This document shows, piece by piece, positions 20,394-32,194 of a DNA stretch of 64,000 nt. The translations under genes were made by a program, and so were the position numbers. Under the pieces are notes generated by a model. That model made no database searches, was not told where the DNA came from, and saw nothing but the letters and a program-made list of their open reading frames with translations. Position 1 is the stretch's first letter, and each line of letters starts with the position of its first letter. Source of the stretch: Pandoraea horticolens (GTDB lineage Bacteria; Pseudomonadota; Gammaproteobacteria; Burkholderiales; Burkholderiaceae); NCBI RefSeq assembly GCF_902459555.1, contig NZ_CABPSM010000014.1, positions 91,371 through 155,370 on the forward strand, given 5' to 3'.

Positions 20394-21119
20394 ATGACTG
20401 ACGCACCAAACTTCAACGATTACGACCAGCCGATCGGTGCTGCGCTGCCGGATTGGAAGCCGCGAGCTGCGCCGTCTCGTACGCCGATCGAGGGGCGTTA
20501 CTGCCGGATCGAGCCGATTGACGTGGAGCGTCATGCGAAGGATTTGTACGAGGCATATGCCGGAGCATCGGACGGCCGCGACTGGACATACATGAGTGGC
20601 GGCCCGTTCCCGGACTTCGACAGTTACTACGCGTACGCGACCAAGTTGGCGTCGTCTACTGATCCGTTGCATTACGCGATCATTGATCGGGAGACGGGCA
20701 AGGCGGTGGGGACGTTTGCGCTCATGCGCATCGACGTGGCGAACGGCGTGATCGAGGTTGGGCATGTGGCGTATTCACCGTTGCTCAAGCGCACGCGTGC
20801 GGGTACGGAGGCGCAATACTTGTTGATGCGTCGAGCGTTCGACGAGTTGGGTTATCGCCGATACGAGTGGAAGTGCGACGCTTTGAATGCACCGTCGCGC
20901 AGGGCGGCGGCGCGTTACGGCTTCATCTTCGAGGGCATCTTCCGTCAGGCGATTGTGTACCGGGGCCGTAGCCGCGACACGGCGTGGTTCTCGATTATCG
21001 ATGGCGAATGGCCGGCCATCAGCCGTGGTTTCCAGCAATGGTTGTCGCCGGAGAACTTCGATGCGCAGGGGCAGCATCGCACGGGGTTGGCGGCATTGAT
21101 TTCGGCCGCGAAGGCGTGA
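20394..21119 (+). CDS. GNAT-family N-acetyltransferase
   Basis: The 241-residue protein resembles the RimJ/RimL-like GNAT group. IEGRYCRIEPIDVERHAKDLYEA is the typical N-terminal strand-helix. The segment VIEVGHVAYSPLLKRTRAGTE holds the acetyl-CoA-binding loop region, and RYEWKCDALNAPSRRAAARYGF is the motif-B helix. It would transfer an acetyl group to a small amine or protein N-terminus; the acceptor is unknown. The gene is divergent from the MocR regulator and is followed by a strong bidirectional terminator shared with the purine permease gene. Confidence 0.88.
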   Translation: MTDAPNFNDYDQPIGAALPDWKPRAAPSRTPIEGRYCRIEPIDVERHAKDLYEAYAGASDGRDWTYMSGGPFPDFDSYYAYATKLASSTDPLHYAIIDRETGKAVGTFALMRIDVANGVIEVGHVAYSPLLKRTRAGTEAQYLLMRRAFDELGYRRYEWKCDALNAPSRRAAARYGFIFEGIFRQAIVYRGRSRDTAWFSIIDGEWPAISRGFQQWLSPENFDAQGQHRTGLAALISAAKA

Positions 21120-21167
21120 GTGCCGGATAGGGCAACGGCCGCAAGTCGCAGCATCGCATCACAATGC

Positions 21168-21206
21168 AAAACGGCCCGCCGGGAAATCCTCCGGCGGGCC
21201 GTTTTG
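21168..21206. terminator. Bidirectional rho-independent terminator
   Basis: A 15-bp GC-rich stem (AAAACGGCCCGCCGG / CCGGCGGGCCGTTTT) around an 8-nt loop has A-run and T-run flanks. It sits between the convergent acetyltransferase and NCS2 permease genes and can end transcription from both sides. Confidence 0.9.
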
Positions 21207-21226
21207 TCATGGAGATATCGAATCGA

Positions 21227-22519
21227 TCAACCCGGGAAGAACGCGTACTTCAGCACGAACAGGACGGCGATTACCCAGGCGGCCGGGTGAACTTGTTTCG
21301 CGCGGCCCGTGAACAGCTTGAGCACGGCATACGAGATGAAGCCGAATGCCAGACCCGTGGCGATCGAGTAGGTGAACGGCATTGCCAGTGCGGTCAATGC
21401 GGCCGGGGTGGCTTCCGTGATGTCGTCCCACTCCACGTCGAGCAGTTCGCGCAGCATCAGACCTGCGACATACAGCAGTGCCGGGGCGGCTGCGTAGGCG
21501 GGTACCGAACCGGCCAGCGGAGCGATGAACAGTGCGAGGATGAAGAGCACGGCAATCGTGAGGGCGGTGAGGCCCGTGCGGCCGCCGGCTTGAACGCCCG
21601 AGGCACTTTCCACGTAGGCTGTCGTGCTGCTCGTACCCAGCAGCGAGCCGATGAAAATCGCGATCGAATCGGCGAAGAGCGCGCGGCCAAGGCCCTTGTA
21701 ATGTGTACCTTCGAGCAGACCGGCGCGCTTTGCCACGCCCATCAGCGTGCCGGTGGCGTCGAACACTTCCACTAGCACGAACGCGAGAATCACGTGAACG
21801 AAGCCTGCGTGCAGTGCGCCTGGAATGTCGAGTTGGAGGAACGTCGGGGCCAGGCTTGGCGGCATGGCGAAGACACCCTGGAACTGGTTCAGGCCCAGGA
21901 CCATCGAGAGAATCGTCACTACCAGAATGCCGATCAGAATGGCGCCACGTACGCGCAGGGCGTCGAGCACGGCAATCAGGAAGAAGCCGAAGATCGCGAG
22001 CAGCGCTTGCGGCGAGTGGAGGTCGCCCAGACCGATTTTCGTCGCCGGGTTTGCCACGACCACGCCGGCGTTACCGAGCGCGATGATCGCGAGGAACAGC
22101 CCGATACCGGCCGCAATTGCACATCGCAACGATTTGGGCACCCCGGCAATCAGCCATGAGCGTATGCCTGTTACCGTCAGGATGATGAACAAACACCCTG
22201 AGATAAACACCGCGCCCAGCGCCTGCTGCCACGTGTAGCCCATTGCGCCGACGACCGTGAAGGCGAAGAAGGCGTTCAGCCCCATGCCCGGCGCCATGCC
22301 GATCGGGTAGTTCGCGACGAACGCCATCACCACTGAGCCGATGGCGGCCGCGAGACAGGTCGCCACAAACACGGCGCTCTTGTCCATGCCGGTCGTGCCG
22401 AGGATGTTGGGGTTGACGAAAATGATGTACGACATGGTGAGGAAGGTCGTGAGACCGGCCACCATTTCTGTTCGTACATTGGAGCCATGCTCCTCGAGCT
22501 TGAAGAATTTAGTCAGCAA
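21227..22519 (-). CDS. NCS2/AzgA-type purine (guanine/hypoxanthine) permease
   Basis: The 430-residue membrane protein has about 12-14 hydrophobic segments and AzgA-type signatures: FLTMSYIIFVNPNILG near the N-terminus, NYPIGMAPGMGLNAFFAFTV, and GTSSTTAYVESASGVQAGGR. These match GhxP/PbuG-like proton symporters for guanine and hypoxanthine. The start is unusual: the frame opens at a TTG at 22519, supported by the SD AAGGAG about six bases upstream, and no ATG is near. No purine riboswitch was recognised in the short leader. Confidence 0.9.
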   Translation of the reverse strand: MLTKFFKLEEHGSNVRTEMVAGLTTFLTMSYIIFVNPNILGTTGMDKSAVFVATCLAAAIGSVVMAFVANYPIGMAPGMGLNAFFAFTVVGAMGYTWQQALGAVFISGCLFIILTVTGIRSWLIAGVPKSLRCAIAAGIGLFLAIIALGNAGVVVANPATKIGLGDLHSPQALLAIFGFFLIAVLDALRVRGAILIGILVVTILSMVLGLNQFQGVFAMPPSLAPTFLQLDIPGALHAGFVHVILAFVLVEVFDATGTLMGVAKRAGLLEGTHYKGLGRALFADSIAIFIGSLLGTSSTTAYVESASGVQAGGRTGLTALTIAVLFILALFIAPLAGSVPAYAAAPALLYVAGLMLRELLDVEWDDITEATPAALTALAMPFTYSIATGLAFGFISYAVLKLFTGRAKQVHPAAWVIAVLFVLKYAFFPG

Positions 22520-22610
22520 CGTGCTCTCCTTGTGACTTTGTTATGCCGTTGTCCGTGTGCAGCGGGGGCGCGCGCATTGTACTGTGAGCGAACCCGTGCA
22601 GCCGAGTTTG

Positions 22611-22871
22611 TCAGAACTTGGTGCGCATGCCCACCCCGAAAGTATTCCCGGCTTCGAGCCCGGACACCTTGTCGTTCAGGTAGGCCGCATAGAGATCCGT
22701 GCGCTTGGAGAGGTCGTAATCGTAGCCAAGTGCCCAGGTGCTTCGGCTCGTGTCGTTCATGCCCGAATTCTTCGTATAGGCGAACGATGCCATCACGCTA
22801 CCCGCGCCGAGCGGCACCGACATGCCTAACTGACCGCCGTTCGACGTCAGGTTGCCGCCGGTAATCGTGTT
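22611..22871 (-). pseudogene. Porin remnant (C-terminal ~85 residues)
   Basis: The frame encodes the last strands of a Gram-negative general porin. GNLTSNGGQLGMSVPLGAGS is followed by ALGYDYDLSKRTDLYAAYLN and a terminal VGMRTKF ending in phenylalanine, the outer-membrane insertion signal. Intact porins of this family have about 350-400 residues; here homology stops near 22871 and there is no signal peptide, start or RBS. The sequence upstream is AT-rich and unrelated. It is a truncated remnant, probably left after a deletion. Confidence 0.85.
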
Positions 22872-23106
22872 TTTGATGTGCTGATATCGGTGTTGCTTTG
22901 AGGCGTGATTATTATTATCAAGTTGCCTCATGTGACATATCACTTGGCTTTGATACTCGGTATTCCGTTGTTGACGGCACAATTTTCGGGTTAACGCCGG
23001 TGGTTTGCCTCTTGCACACGGCTGCGGTCTGCCATCGGCGGGGAGCGGCCCGGCGGCCGACCGCTGAGGGAAGCGTAGATCAGCCGTCAGCAGCAGGCAA
23101 AGCAAA

Positions 23107-23946
23107 TCAGCGAACGGCGCGCCAACTGGCGCTATGCGCCTCAAGCCAGTTTTCAGCGAGCTTCGGATCTCCGTGACGCTTTGGATGAAACGAGGGTGCG
23201 AGGTACTTGAGCATTGGCCTGGTGCTACGCCAGACGATGCCATCCCGGCCGAAGAACATCGTGGTGAATCCCCACCAGGTACGCGGCTTGAAGAGCGTGC
23301 CGTCGTGCCAGAGGTTATTGATCGTCTGCGCATGGCTTTCCAGCGCGAACATGAACAGCACATAGAGATAGGTCAGGATGCGCTGACGCTCGCTGCCCCC
23401 GAGTGCGCGATACAGATCGAACGCGACGGCCTTGTGCTCCGTTTCTTCAGCCGCATGCCATCGCCACATCAGGCGCATCTTCGGCTCTGCCTTCGCGAGC
23501 CAGCGGTCGTAGCGAAGCGCGCCATCGCCGAACACGGCGGTGCAGTGCTCGTATGCCGCCGTCACGGCGAGCATATACATCGGCGAGAGCTTGCGGCGGC
23601 GAGCCCATTGAATGCGGGCCGTCGCCCAGTTCTCCCAGTGATTGATCAGCCCTTGCTTGGCCAACTGCGCGTTGTACTGACCGTGCAGATGACGATGTGT
23701 CGCCTCTTGTCCGATGAACTGCACGATGTCGGCACGCAACTTGTCGTAGCGGGCATCGCCGGGCAGATGGTCCATTGTGTCGCGCACTGAATCGATGAAC
23801 GATTGCTCGCCGACCGGGAAGCTCATCGACAGCGCGTTGTAGTACATCGTGCGATACGCGTCGCCGCTATGCCAATGACGGTCGAAGCCACTGGCCAGGT
23901 CGACAGTCAGCTTACGTACGGTCAGGGCGGAAATGTCGTTGCTCAT
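23107..23946 (-). CDS. Metal-dependent hydrolase family protein (di-iron/ferritin-like)
   Basis: The 279-residue protein matches the family annotated as predicted metal-dependent hydrolases (PF10118-like). Conserved Glu and His residues occur in FIGQEATHRHLHGQYN and WRWHAAEETEHKAVAFDLY, the spacing expected for a ferritin-like di-iron site. A hydrophobic helix (ILTYLYVLFMFALESHA) lies near the middle. The start is ATG 23946. It is divergent from a TetR regulator gene 202 bp away, which probably controls it. The substrate is unknown. Confidence 0.8.
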   Translation of the reverse strand: MSNDISALTVRKLTVDLASGFDRHWHSGDAYRTMYYNALSMSFPVGEQSFIDSVRDTMDHLPGDARYDKLRADIVQFIGQEATHRHLHGQYNAQLAKQGLINHWENWATARIQWARRRKLSPMYMLAVTAAYEHCTAVFGDGALRYDRWLAKAEPKMRLMWRWHAAEETEHKAVAFDLYRALGGSERQRILTYLYVLFMFALESHAQTINNLWHDGTLFKPRTWWGFTTMFFGRDGIVWRSTRPMLKYLAPSFHPKRHGDPKLAENWLEAHSASWRAVR

Positions 23947-24148
23947 GGTGTCTTGGCTCGCCGGCGATATTGGCGAATTCGCGGCACTCGTTGAGTGCGG
24001 AAGGCACACTTTGTCGCCGTCACTTGAGTTTTGTCTTGAATGTGAGCATTATTCATTTTTCAGGCGTCTTGCCGCAACTCGCTTCCCGCTCAGGTTTTTC
24101 AACGTGTTCACACCCAAGCCGCCCGCTACCCCGAACGCCCCGTCCACC

Positions 24149-24754
24149 ATGCGAAAGCGGCCGATGCAGGCACGCGCACAACACACCGTTGAAACGATTT
24201 TCGAGGCCACTGCTCAGGTTCTGGACGAAGAAGGAGAGGCTGCGCTCACCACCAATCGCATTGCCCGGAAGGCCGGTTTCTCTATCGGCACGCTTTACCA
24301 GTACTTCCCGACCAAAGAAGCGATTCTGCTGGCGATGATCGCGCGTGAACGTCGCCGCGTGATGGACGAACTCAATGAGCGTATCGCCCGAGCCGCTGAA
24401 GAAGGGGCCGACCCCGAGCGTGTGATCCGTGAGCGGCTTCGGGTGCTCATCGAAGCGTTCGGCGCGGGCGGGCGCGTGAAGCGCTCGCTCATCAAGATGG
24501 CGTGGCAACTCGATCATCACGAGAACATCATGCAAGCCATGCGCGAGGCCGCCGAACATATCGCCGTCGCCATGTCGCGGCGCGACGCCCCCGAGATGCG
24601 TCCGCCCACCGCCGCCACCATCTTCGTGCTCACGCGCGCCGTCATGGGTACGCTGCGCTCCGCCGCGCTCGAAGACTCCCCATTGCTTGGCACTCCCGAG
24701 TTCGAAGACGAACTCTACCGGTTATGTTGGGGGCTGTTACGCGCAGACAGCTAA
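24149..24754 (+). CDS. TetR-family transcriptional regulator
   Basis: The 201-residue protein has an N-terminal TetR helix-turn-helix at about residues 10-60 (QARAQHTVETIFEATAQVL, then TTNRIARKAGFSIGTLYQYF), followed by a helical ligand domain. The ATG at 24149 is used; the open frame extends further upstream but overlaps the divergent gene and is not family-like. Being divergent from the metal-dependent hydrolase gene, it likely represses that gene and itself. The ligand is unknown. Confidence 0.9.
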   Translation: MRKRPMQARAQHTVETIFEATAQVLDEEGEAALTTNRIARKAGFSIGTLYQYFPTKEAILLAMIARERRRVMDELNERIARAAEEGADPERVIRERLRVLIEAFGAGGRVKRSLIKMAWQLDHHENIMQAMREAAEHIAVAMSRRDAPEMRPPTAATIFVLTRAVMGTLRSAALEDSPLLGTPEFEDELYRLCWGLLRADS

Positions 24755-24894
24755 GGCCCCAAGCACCGGCAGGCGTTTCCCATCGTGGTCCTTCGGTCGA
24801 CGTTCCACGTTCGCCGGCACGCCATGGCGTCTTCTCGCCTGCCTGACCCGTGCGGTGTTCCTGTGTGGTGCTGTGCCCGGTGTGCCGGTCGTCG

Positions 24895-25794
24895 TCACAT
24901 GGCGTGCACGTCGCCGCTGATCCAGCAGCCTGCGGCAGCGTCGAGCGGATCGCGCAACGTGACGGTGATAGCGGAGGGATGCCCCATTGCCACCCCCTGG
25001 CGTACGACGACGCCACGCTCGCCGGGCGCGAGCCAGCCATAGCGGCGCGCGCCATAGAGCAGCGCGGCGGCCGCTATGCCGGTCGCCGCATCTTCCGGAT
25101 AGCCGGAAGCGCGCGGGAACTGGCGCGCTTGCAGTACCGGTAACGCACGTCCGTTGCCAACGTCTTCCCGGGCACACGGGTACAGGCCGGTGGACCCGAT
25201 GGCATCGCATGTGGCGAGCATCGTCGTAAAGTCGGGCGCCAACACCTGTAACTGTTCGACGCTGCGTAGCGGCACCAGCGTCTTCACGCGGCTGGTCGCA
25301 GCGTTACAGATGCCTTCGAGCGCGATGTCGTCAGGTGAGATTCGCAGCGCTGCGCAAATGGCGGCGATGGCGCTGGCATCGATGACCGGTTCGGTGCGCC
25401 CGGCCGGCTGACTCACCTCGATATGCTCGCCATCCGATGCGAGGCGGCCTTCGACCCGTCCGCTGAGTGTCTCGATCGTGACGGGGCTGCCATCCCATCG
25501 TCCGGCACGACGCAACACCCACAACGCCCCCAGCGTCGCGTGTCCGCACATCTCCATCTCGTGATTCGGTACGAAGAATCGAAAACGCCAGGCATTGCCC
25601 GTGTGTTCCGGAGCCATCACGAACGCGCTCTCGTGACCATAGTGTGCGGCCACAGCACGCATGTCGTCTGTGGTCATGGCATCCGCATCGAGCACGATGG
25701 GCGCCGGATTGCCGCCATTCTCGGCAGCGGGAAACACACTCACCAATGAGACCGTCGCCGGCGTGGGGAGGGAAAGGGCAGTGAGTGACGTCAT
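24895..25794 (-). CDS. PhzF-family isomerase
   Basis: The 299-residue protein belongs to the PhzF family, cofactor-free enzymes with a two-lobed diaminopimelate-epimerase-like fold. The family catalytic glutamate is Glu55 in HYGHESAFV. The second signature MEMCGHATLGALWVL is present, and GYPEDAATGIAAAALL marks the C-terminal lobe. No other phenazine genes are nearby, so phenazine synthesis is not implied. Family members of unknown substrate are common. Confidence 0.9.
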   Translation of the reverse strand: MTSLTALSLPTPATVSLVSVFPAAENGGNPAPIVLDADAMTTDDMRAVAAHYGHESAFVMAPEHTGNAWRFRFFVPNHEMEMCGHATLGALWVLRRAGRWDGSPVTIETLSGRVEGRLASDGEHIEVSQPAGRTEPVIDASAIAAICAALRISPDDIALEGICNAATSRVKTLVPLRSVEQLQVLAPDFTTMLATCDAIGSTGLYPCAREDVGNGRALPVLQARQFPRASGYPEDAATGIAAAALLYGARRYGWLAPGERGVVVRQGVAMGHPSAITVTLRDPLDAAAGCWISGDVHAM

Positions 25795-26419
25795 GGCGAT
25801 AGGTGACTCGGAAAATGTCTTGGTGGGAAGCCTGGCAAGGTGTCTCGCCCCATCTTGCGACGGGCATTGCGTGCACCGCGTGATGCCACCCGAAAACGTC
25901 TAGGTTACGCGCTAAGCCGCCAGCCTGTCAGGTGGCGATGTGACGAATTTTCGATGGCTTTTCGGACACATCCTTACTGGCATACGCATGTCAGCCTCCG
26001 GACGCACCGCGCTGTATGGCATTGCAACGCTGACATCGCTTGCAACGCCGCATTGTGTCAGTTCACGATGAACGTCGTGTCAACACGACATTCTCGTCGT
26101 ACGCGATTTCGGAATGTGGCCAATGACCGAGCAAGCGTTCGAAATGGAGCGGTGTCCTATGGTTTACAATCGCGTCGGCCTCCCAATGACGAAAGGGGAT
26201 GGCAGGGTGAGAAACGTCGCCCAACGGCCCGCCGGCCGGGGGCGACGTCCGGAGACAATGCGTCCGGACTTCGCGCGATCGGTTCTCTTACGGCGAGAAC
26301 CGTGAGGTCTTTCAGAGCAGTCGAGCGGGTAAGGCGGCGTGATCAGTGCGAGTGGTCCGGAGGCAGCGTTGCAGTCGTGATTCTGGCTGCTTGGGCAGCC
26401 AAGGTTCGAAGTGGAGACC
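25795..26419. other. Intergenic region upstream of the ACS-family MFS gene
   Basis: This 625-base gap between the divergent PhzF and MFS genes has only short open frames without recognisable sequence. A palindromic operator-like site occurs at 26074-26089. The MFS gene is preceded by GGAG at 26413-26416. Nothing else is recognised. Confidence 0.5.
26074..26089. promoter_or_regulatory. Palindromic operator-like site
   Basis: Exact 7-bp arms GTCGTGT and ACACGAC are separated by two bases, in the gap upstream of the MFS gene. The symmetry suits a dimeric GntR- or TetR-type regulator. The regulator is not identified in the window. Confidence 0.35.
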
Positions 26420-27730
26420 ATGAGTACTATCGCTAGCGGAGTCAAACCCAACGCGCATACGCGCGAGATCGAGGCGCAAGCCTATGCAAAAGCGACCTGG
26501 CGTTTGTTGCCGTTCCTTTTCCTGTGTTACGTCGCGGCCTATCTTGACCGCGTGAACGTCGGCTTTGCCAAGCTGCAAATGCTGAACGACCTTCAGTTCA
26601 GCGAGACCATCTACGGTCTGGGCGCCGGCATCTTCTTCATCGGTTACTTCTTCTTCGAGGTGCCGAGCAACATCATCATGCACAAGGTCGGTGCGCGCCG
26701 CTGGATCGCGCGCATCATGATCTCGTGGGCAATCCTCTCGGCAGCCACGCTGTTCGTGAAGACACCGACGCAGTTCTACGTCGTGCGATTCTTCCTCGGC
26801 GTGGCCGAGGCAGGTTTCTTCCCCGGCATCGTGCTGTATCTGACCTACTGGTTCCCGGCGCAACGCCGTGGCCGGATGAACGCGCTTTTCATGATCGGCA
26901 TTCCCATTGCGGGCGTGTTCGGCGGGCCGCTCTCGGGCTGGATTCTCGCCGCGTTCAATGGCGTGGGTGGCTGGTCTGCATGGCAGTGGCTGTTCTTCAT
27001 CGAAGCCATTCCGTCGGTGATTCTCGGTGTCGTGACGCTGATGTATCTGCCGAACGGCATTCGCGTCGCGTCCTGGCTGACGGAAGACGAAAAGGCGGTT
27101 CTTGAGCACAACATTGCGCAAGACAGCGCGGGCAAGGCGCAGCATTCGGTCACATCGGTGTTCGCGAACGGTCGCGTGTGGCTGATGGCCGTGATCTACT
27201 TCTGCTGCATGATGGGGCTCTACGGCATCGGCTTCTACCTGCCGACGCTTATCAAGGCCAGCGGCGTGAAGAGCGCACTCGACGTCGGTCTGCTCACCGC
27301 CATTCCGTACGCTTGTGCCGTGCTCAGCATGATTGGTGTCGCACGTAGTTCGGACCGCACGCGCGAGCGTCGCTGGCACTTTGCCGTGGTGTCGTTCGCC
27401 GGTGCCGTGGGCCTGTACCTGAGCACCGTCTGGGGCAACAACGTGCCGCTCGCGATGGTTGCACTCTCGGTCGGCACGGCGGGCATGCTCGCCACGATGC
27501 CTGTGTTCTGGACGTATCCGAGCGCGCTCCTTGTCGGTGGTTCGGCGGCCGCGGCCATCGGCATGATCAACTCGATCGGCAACCTCGCTGGCTTCGTGAG
27601 CCCCTTCGTCATCGGCTGGCTCAAGGACGTGACGCACAGCACCAACGCGGGCATGTACTGCGTATCGGCGGCACTGGCCATCGGCGCCGTGCTCGCACTC
27701 ACGCAATCGAAGGAACAGGTCAATCGCTAA
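26420..27730 (+). CDS. MFS transporter, anion:cation symporter (ACS) family
   Basis: The 436-residue protein has 12 predicted membrane segments and ACS-family signatures: YLDRVNVGFAKLQM after segment 1, GAGIFFIGYFFFEVPSNI, and RFFLGVAEAGFFPGIVLYL. Such proteins import organic anions such as phthalate, tartrate, hexuronates or related acids with protons. The ATG at 26420 is chosen because GTGGAG directly upstream serves as RBS. The gene is alone, with no catabolic partner, so the substrate cannot be named. A strong terminator follows. Confidence 0.9.
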   Translation: MSTIASGVKPNAHTREIEAQAYAKATWRLLPFLFLCYVAAYLDRVNVGFAKLQMLNDLQFSETIYGLGAGIFFIGYFFFEVPSNIIMHKVGARRWIARIMISWAILSAATLFVKTPTQFYVVRFFLGVAEAGFFPGIVLYLTYWFPAQRRGRMNALFMIGIPIAGVFGGPLSGWILAAFNGVGGWSAWQWLFFIEAIPSVILGVVTLMYLPNGIRVASWLTEDEKAVLEHNIAQDSAGKAQHSVTSVFANGRVWLMAVIYFCCMMGLYGIGFYLPTLIKASGVKSALDVGLLTAIPYACAVLSMIGVARSSDRTRERRWHFAVVSFAGAVGLYLSTVWGNNVPLAMVALSVGTAGMLATMPVFWTYPSALLVGGSAAAAIGMINSIGNLAGFVSPFVIGWLKDVTHSTNAGMYCVSAALAIGAVLALTQSKEQVNR

Positions 27731-27794
27731 CGCATTGATCCGGTGGGGCGAAGGGCGGCATGGCCCGCTTTCGCGCCATCGGCGTGAAGTCAAC

Positions 27795-27822
27795 AAAAAA
27801 GCTGGCCTAGGCCAGCTTTTTT
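27795..27822. terminator. Bidirectional rho-independent terminator
   Basis: A palindrome with arms GCTGGCC / GGCCAGC flanked by an A-run and a T-run (AAAAAA...TTTTTT) lies between the convergent MFS and isocitrate dehydrogenase genes. Confidence 0.9.
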
Positions 27823-27885
27823 GTTGGACGCTGCGGTGTTAGCGGGCGGTCCTCACAGACCGCCCGCATCGCTTGCTTTCCCGTC

Positions 27886-30126
<2,241 letters not shown>

Positions 30127-30713
30127 CGCTGGTCTCGGATTCAAGAAGCAGGGAAAGGTGGGGGAACGCCGCTGACTGAGGTGCCAGTCCGCTAGCCATG
30201 ACAAATTTCCCCGATTGTGACACGGGTCGGGGGCAAAACTGAAATGCCTTTTCGTAATGTGAATGCTTGGGTCTTATATAAGACTGCCTCTGTAGGCCGC
30301 ATAACTTCGTGCAAGATCCCGCAACGTGAGGCGAGGCGTGGATCAGACGGTGTGTTGAGGGAGGCAGCGGGAAGTCGAATATTAATGAATTTCATATTTT
30401 AATAGAAATAATCTATGAAAAAGATGCGCCAAAATCGGATTCGCCAGGCGAACCCAGAGCGAATGCCGTGGGCGCACCTCCGGGTTTCCCGCTTGCCATG
30501 CCTATATCGTTGCGCTCTAATGGCGCCCACGCGCCGGCCCTGGGACATTGTCGTTGCGGGTTCGGTCTTGGCCCCCGACTTTGCGCTGCGCGTCCACTGC
30601 CGTTGCTGCAATGAAAACAGGTAGACGCGCGACAGTGGGATTCGGCTGTACAAAGCAAAACCAATAAACAGACCCGCAAGAGGCTACCGGCGACCGGGGT
30701 CTCGTCGTATCGG
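30127..30713. other. Intergenic region between icd and the SLAM-like gene
   Basis: This 587-base gap separates divergent genes. It contains an AT-rich patch at about 30375-30425 that could hold promoters, and the run TTGTGACACGGGTCGG near 30215 just upstream of icd. Small open frames in it resemble no known protein. Confidence 0.45.
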
Positions 30714-32121
30714 GTGTCCGTTCTATCGTTTCGCTGGCGCGCGTTCGTTGCAGCGGCGTTTTCTGTCGTTCTGGCTGGTGGTGCATACGCTTCCGAAGGC
30801 GCTTCTGTCGACGCTCGTTCCTCCGCTCAGCCCGGCTCGTCAGATTCGTCCGCCGCAAAAGATCAGGCGCTTGAACAGGCGCGCGCATTGATGCGCACGA
30901 AGTCGCCCGATGCGGCCTATGCGGTGCTCGCTCCGCTGGAGAGCCGTCTGGCCGGGGATTCGGAGTATGACTATCTGCTTGGCATCGCCGCGGCGGATAG
31001 CCGTCATCTCGAGGTTGCCGAACGTGCATTGAAGCGCAGTGCCGCAGCGCGTCCCGATGACGGCCCCACGCATCTCGAGCTTGCCAGAACCTATTTTCTG
31101 CTGGGGCAACGCGAGAATGCGCGACGCGAATTCGAAAGCGTGGCCGCAGGCGAGGTGCCGGAGGGGGTGCGCCCGGTCATTCAGGCTTATCTGAACGCGA
31201 TCAATGCGCCGGTGGGCGTGCGCACCGCGTGGTCGGGATACGTGCAAGGCAATTTCGGACGCGACACCAACGCCAATAACGCGACGATCAACTCGTCGAT
31301 TGCCATTCCGTCGCTCGGCGGTCTGGTGTTCGTTCTCGACGGCAACGCACGCGGCACGCCCGCCAATTTTGGCGATGTTAGCGGTGGGTTGTCGGTGCGT
31401 CATGCCTTGACGGAGAACCTCGTGGTGTCGGGCGGTGCCGACGTCGATATTCGCCGATATGGCGGCAACGCCCGGGGGTTCGATCAGGGCAGCTATATGT
31501 TCCAGCTTGGGGCGAACTGGCTATCTGGTCCGAACAACTTCGGCCTGCAATATGCCAATCAGCACATGTGGCTGGACGCGGAGAGCTATCGCAATCTGAA
31601 CGGTTTCACGGCGCAGTGGACGCGAGACCTGGGCGACAGCCTTCAGGCTGCGGCGTTCGCACAGTACACGCCGCTGCGTTATATGGGAACAGACGTGCGC
31701 GATGTGAACCGGGCGTTGGGCGGTGCCTCCCTCGTCAAGGGATTCACGTCGGGTGTATGGCGAGCCGGTGGTCTTTGCGTCGATGTATGCGGGACGTGAG
31801 AGTCCCAAGGACAACAACGCTGCGGCGTTCGGCAATCACCTGTGGGGCGGACGCTTCGGTGGCGAATGGCATGCGATGCCCAATCAGGTGTTGTTTGCGA
31901 ACGTGAGCTTCGAGCGGCGCAACTACGACACGCTCGACAGCATGTTTCTCGTCGAGCGCCGCGACCGCCAGCTTGATGTGCGAGCGGGCTATTCGTATTT
32001 CGTGACGAAGGCATTTTCAATCACGCCGCAATATAGCTTCACGCGCAACCGTTCCAGTCTGACGCTGTATGACTATCACCGCAGCGTTTATGAAGTTGTG
32101 GCGCGTTATGACTTCCGCTGA
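30714..32121 (+). pseudogene. Surface lipoprotein assembly modifier (SLAM/DUF560), type XI secretion translocon, frameshifted
   Basis: The gene encodes a signal peptide (FVAAAFSVVLAGGAYA), a TPR-like N-terminal region (DQALEQARALMRTKSPDAAY, THLELARTYFLLGQRENARR) and a C-terminal beta-barrel. This is the layout of SLAM/DUF560 outer-membrane translocons that move TbpB-like lipoproteins or soluble cargo to the surface. The frame breaks at the GGG at 31751-31753: deleting one G joins the first frame (stop at 31799) to the second, which continues GEPVVFASMYAGRES and ends in the barrel-like YEVVARYDFR. It is either a pseudogene or an assembly error. The start is taken as GTG 30714. A likely cargo gene follows. 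Confidence 0.75.
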
Positions 32122-32194
32122 CGCTTCGCGGGTGCGTGCCCGGTCTGTTTCCGTCTTCGATATGTTGCCTTGCCGTCCCGATATGGAGCGAAAA

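Noticed and set aside
22520..22610. Purine riboswitch in the leader of the NCS2 permease
   Set aside because: The leader is too short and shows none of the three-way-junction conserved bases.
26114..26305. Small frame upstream of the ACS MFS gene
   Set aside because: Arg-rich, no RBS, no relatives recognised; more likely leader DNA.
26312..27796. 494-codon frame antisense to the ACS MFS gene
   Set aside because: Low-complexity Arg/His/Glu product; the forward frame is a clear MFS transporter.
30415..30624. 69-codon frame upstream of the SLAM-like gene
   Set aside because: No RBS and Arg/Cys-rich composition typical of non-coding GC-rich DNA.
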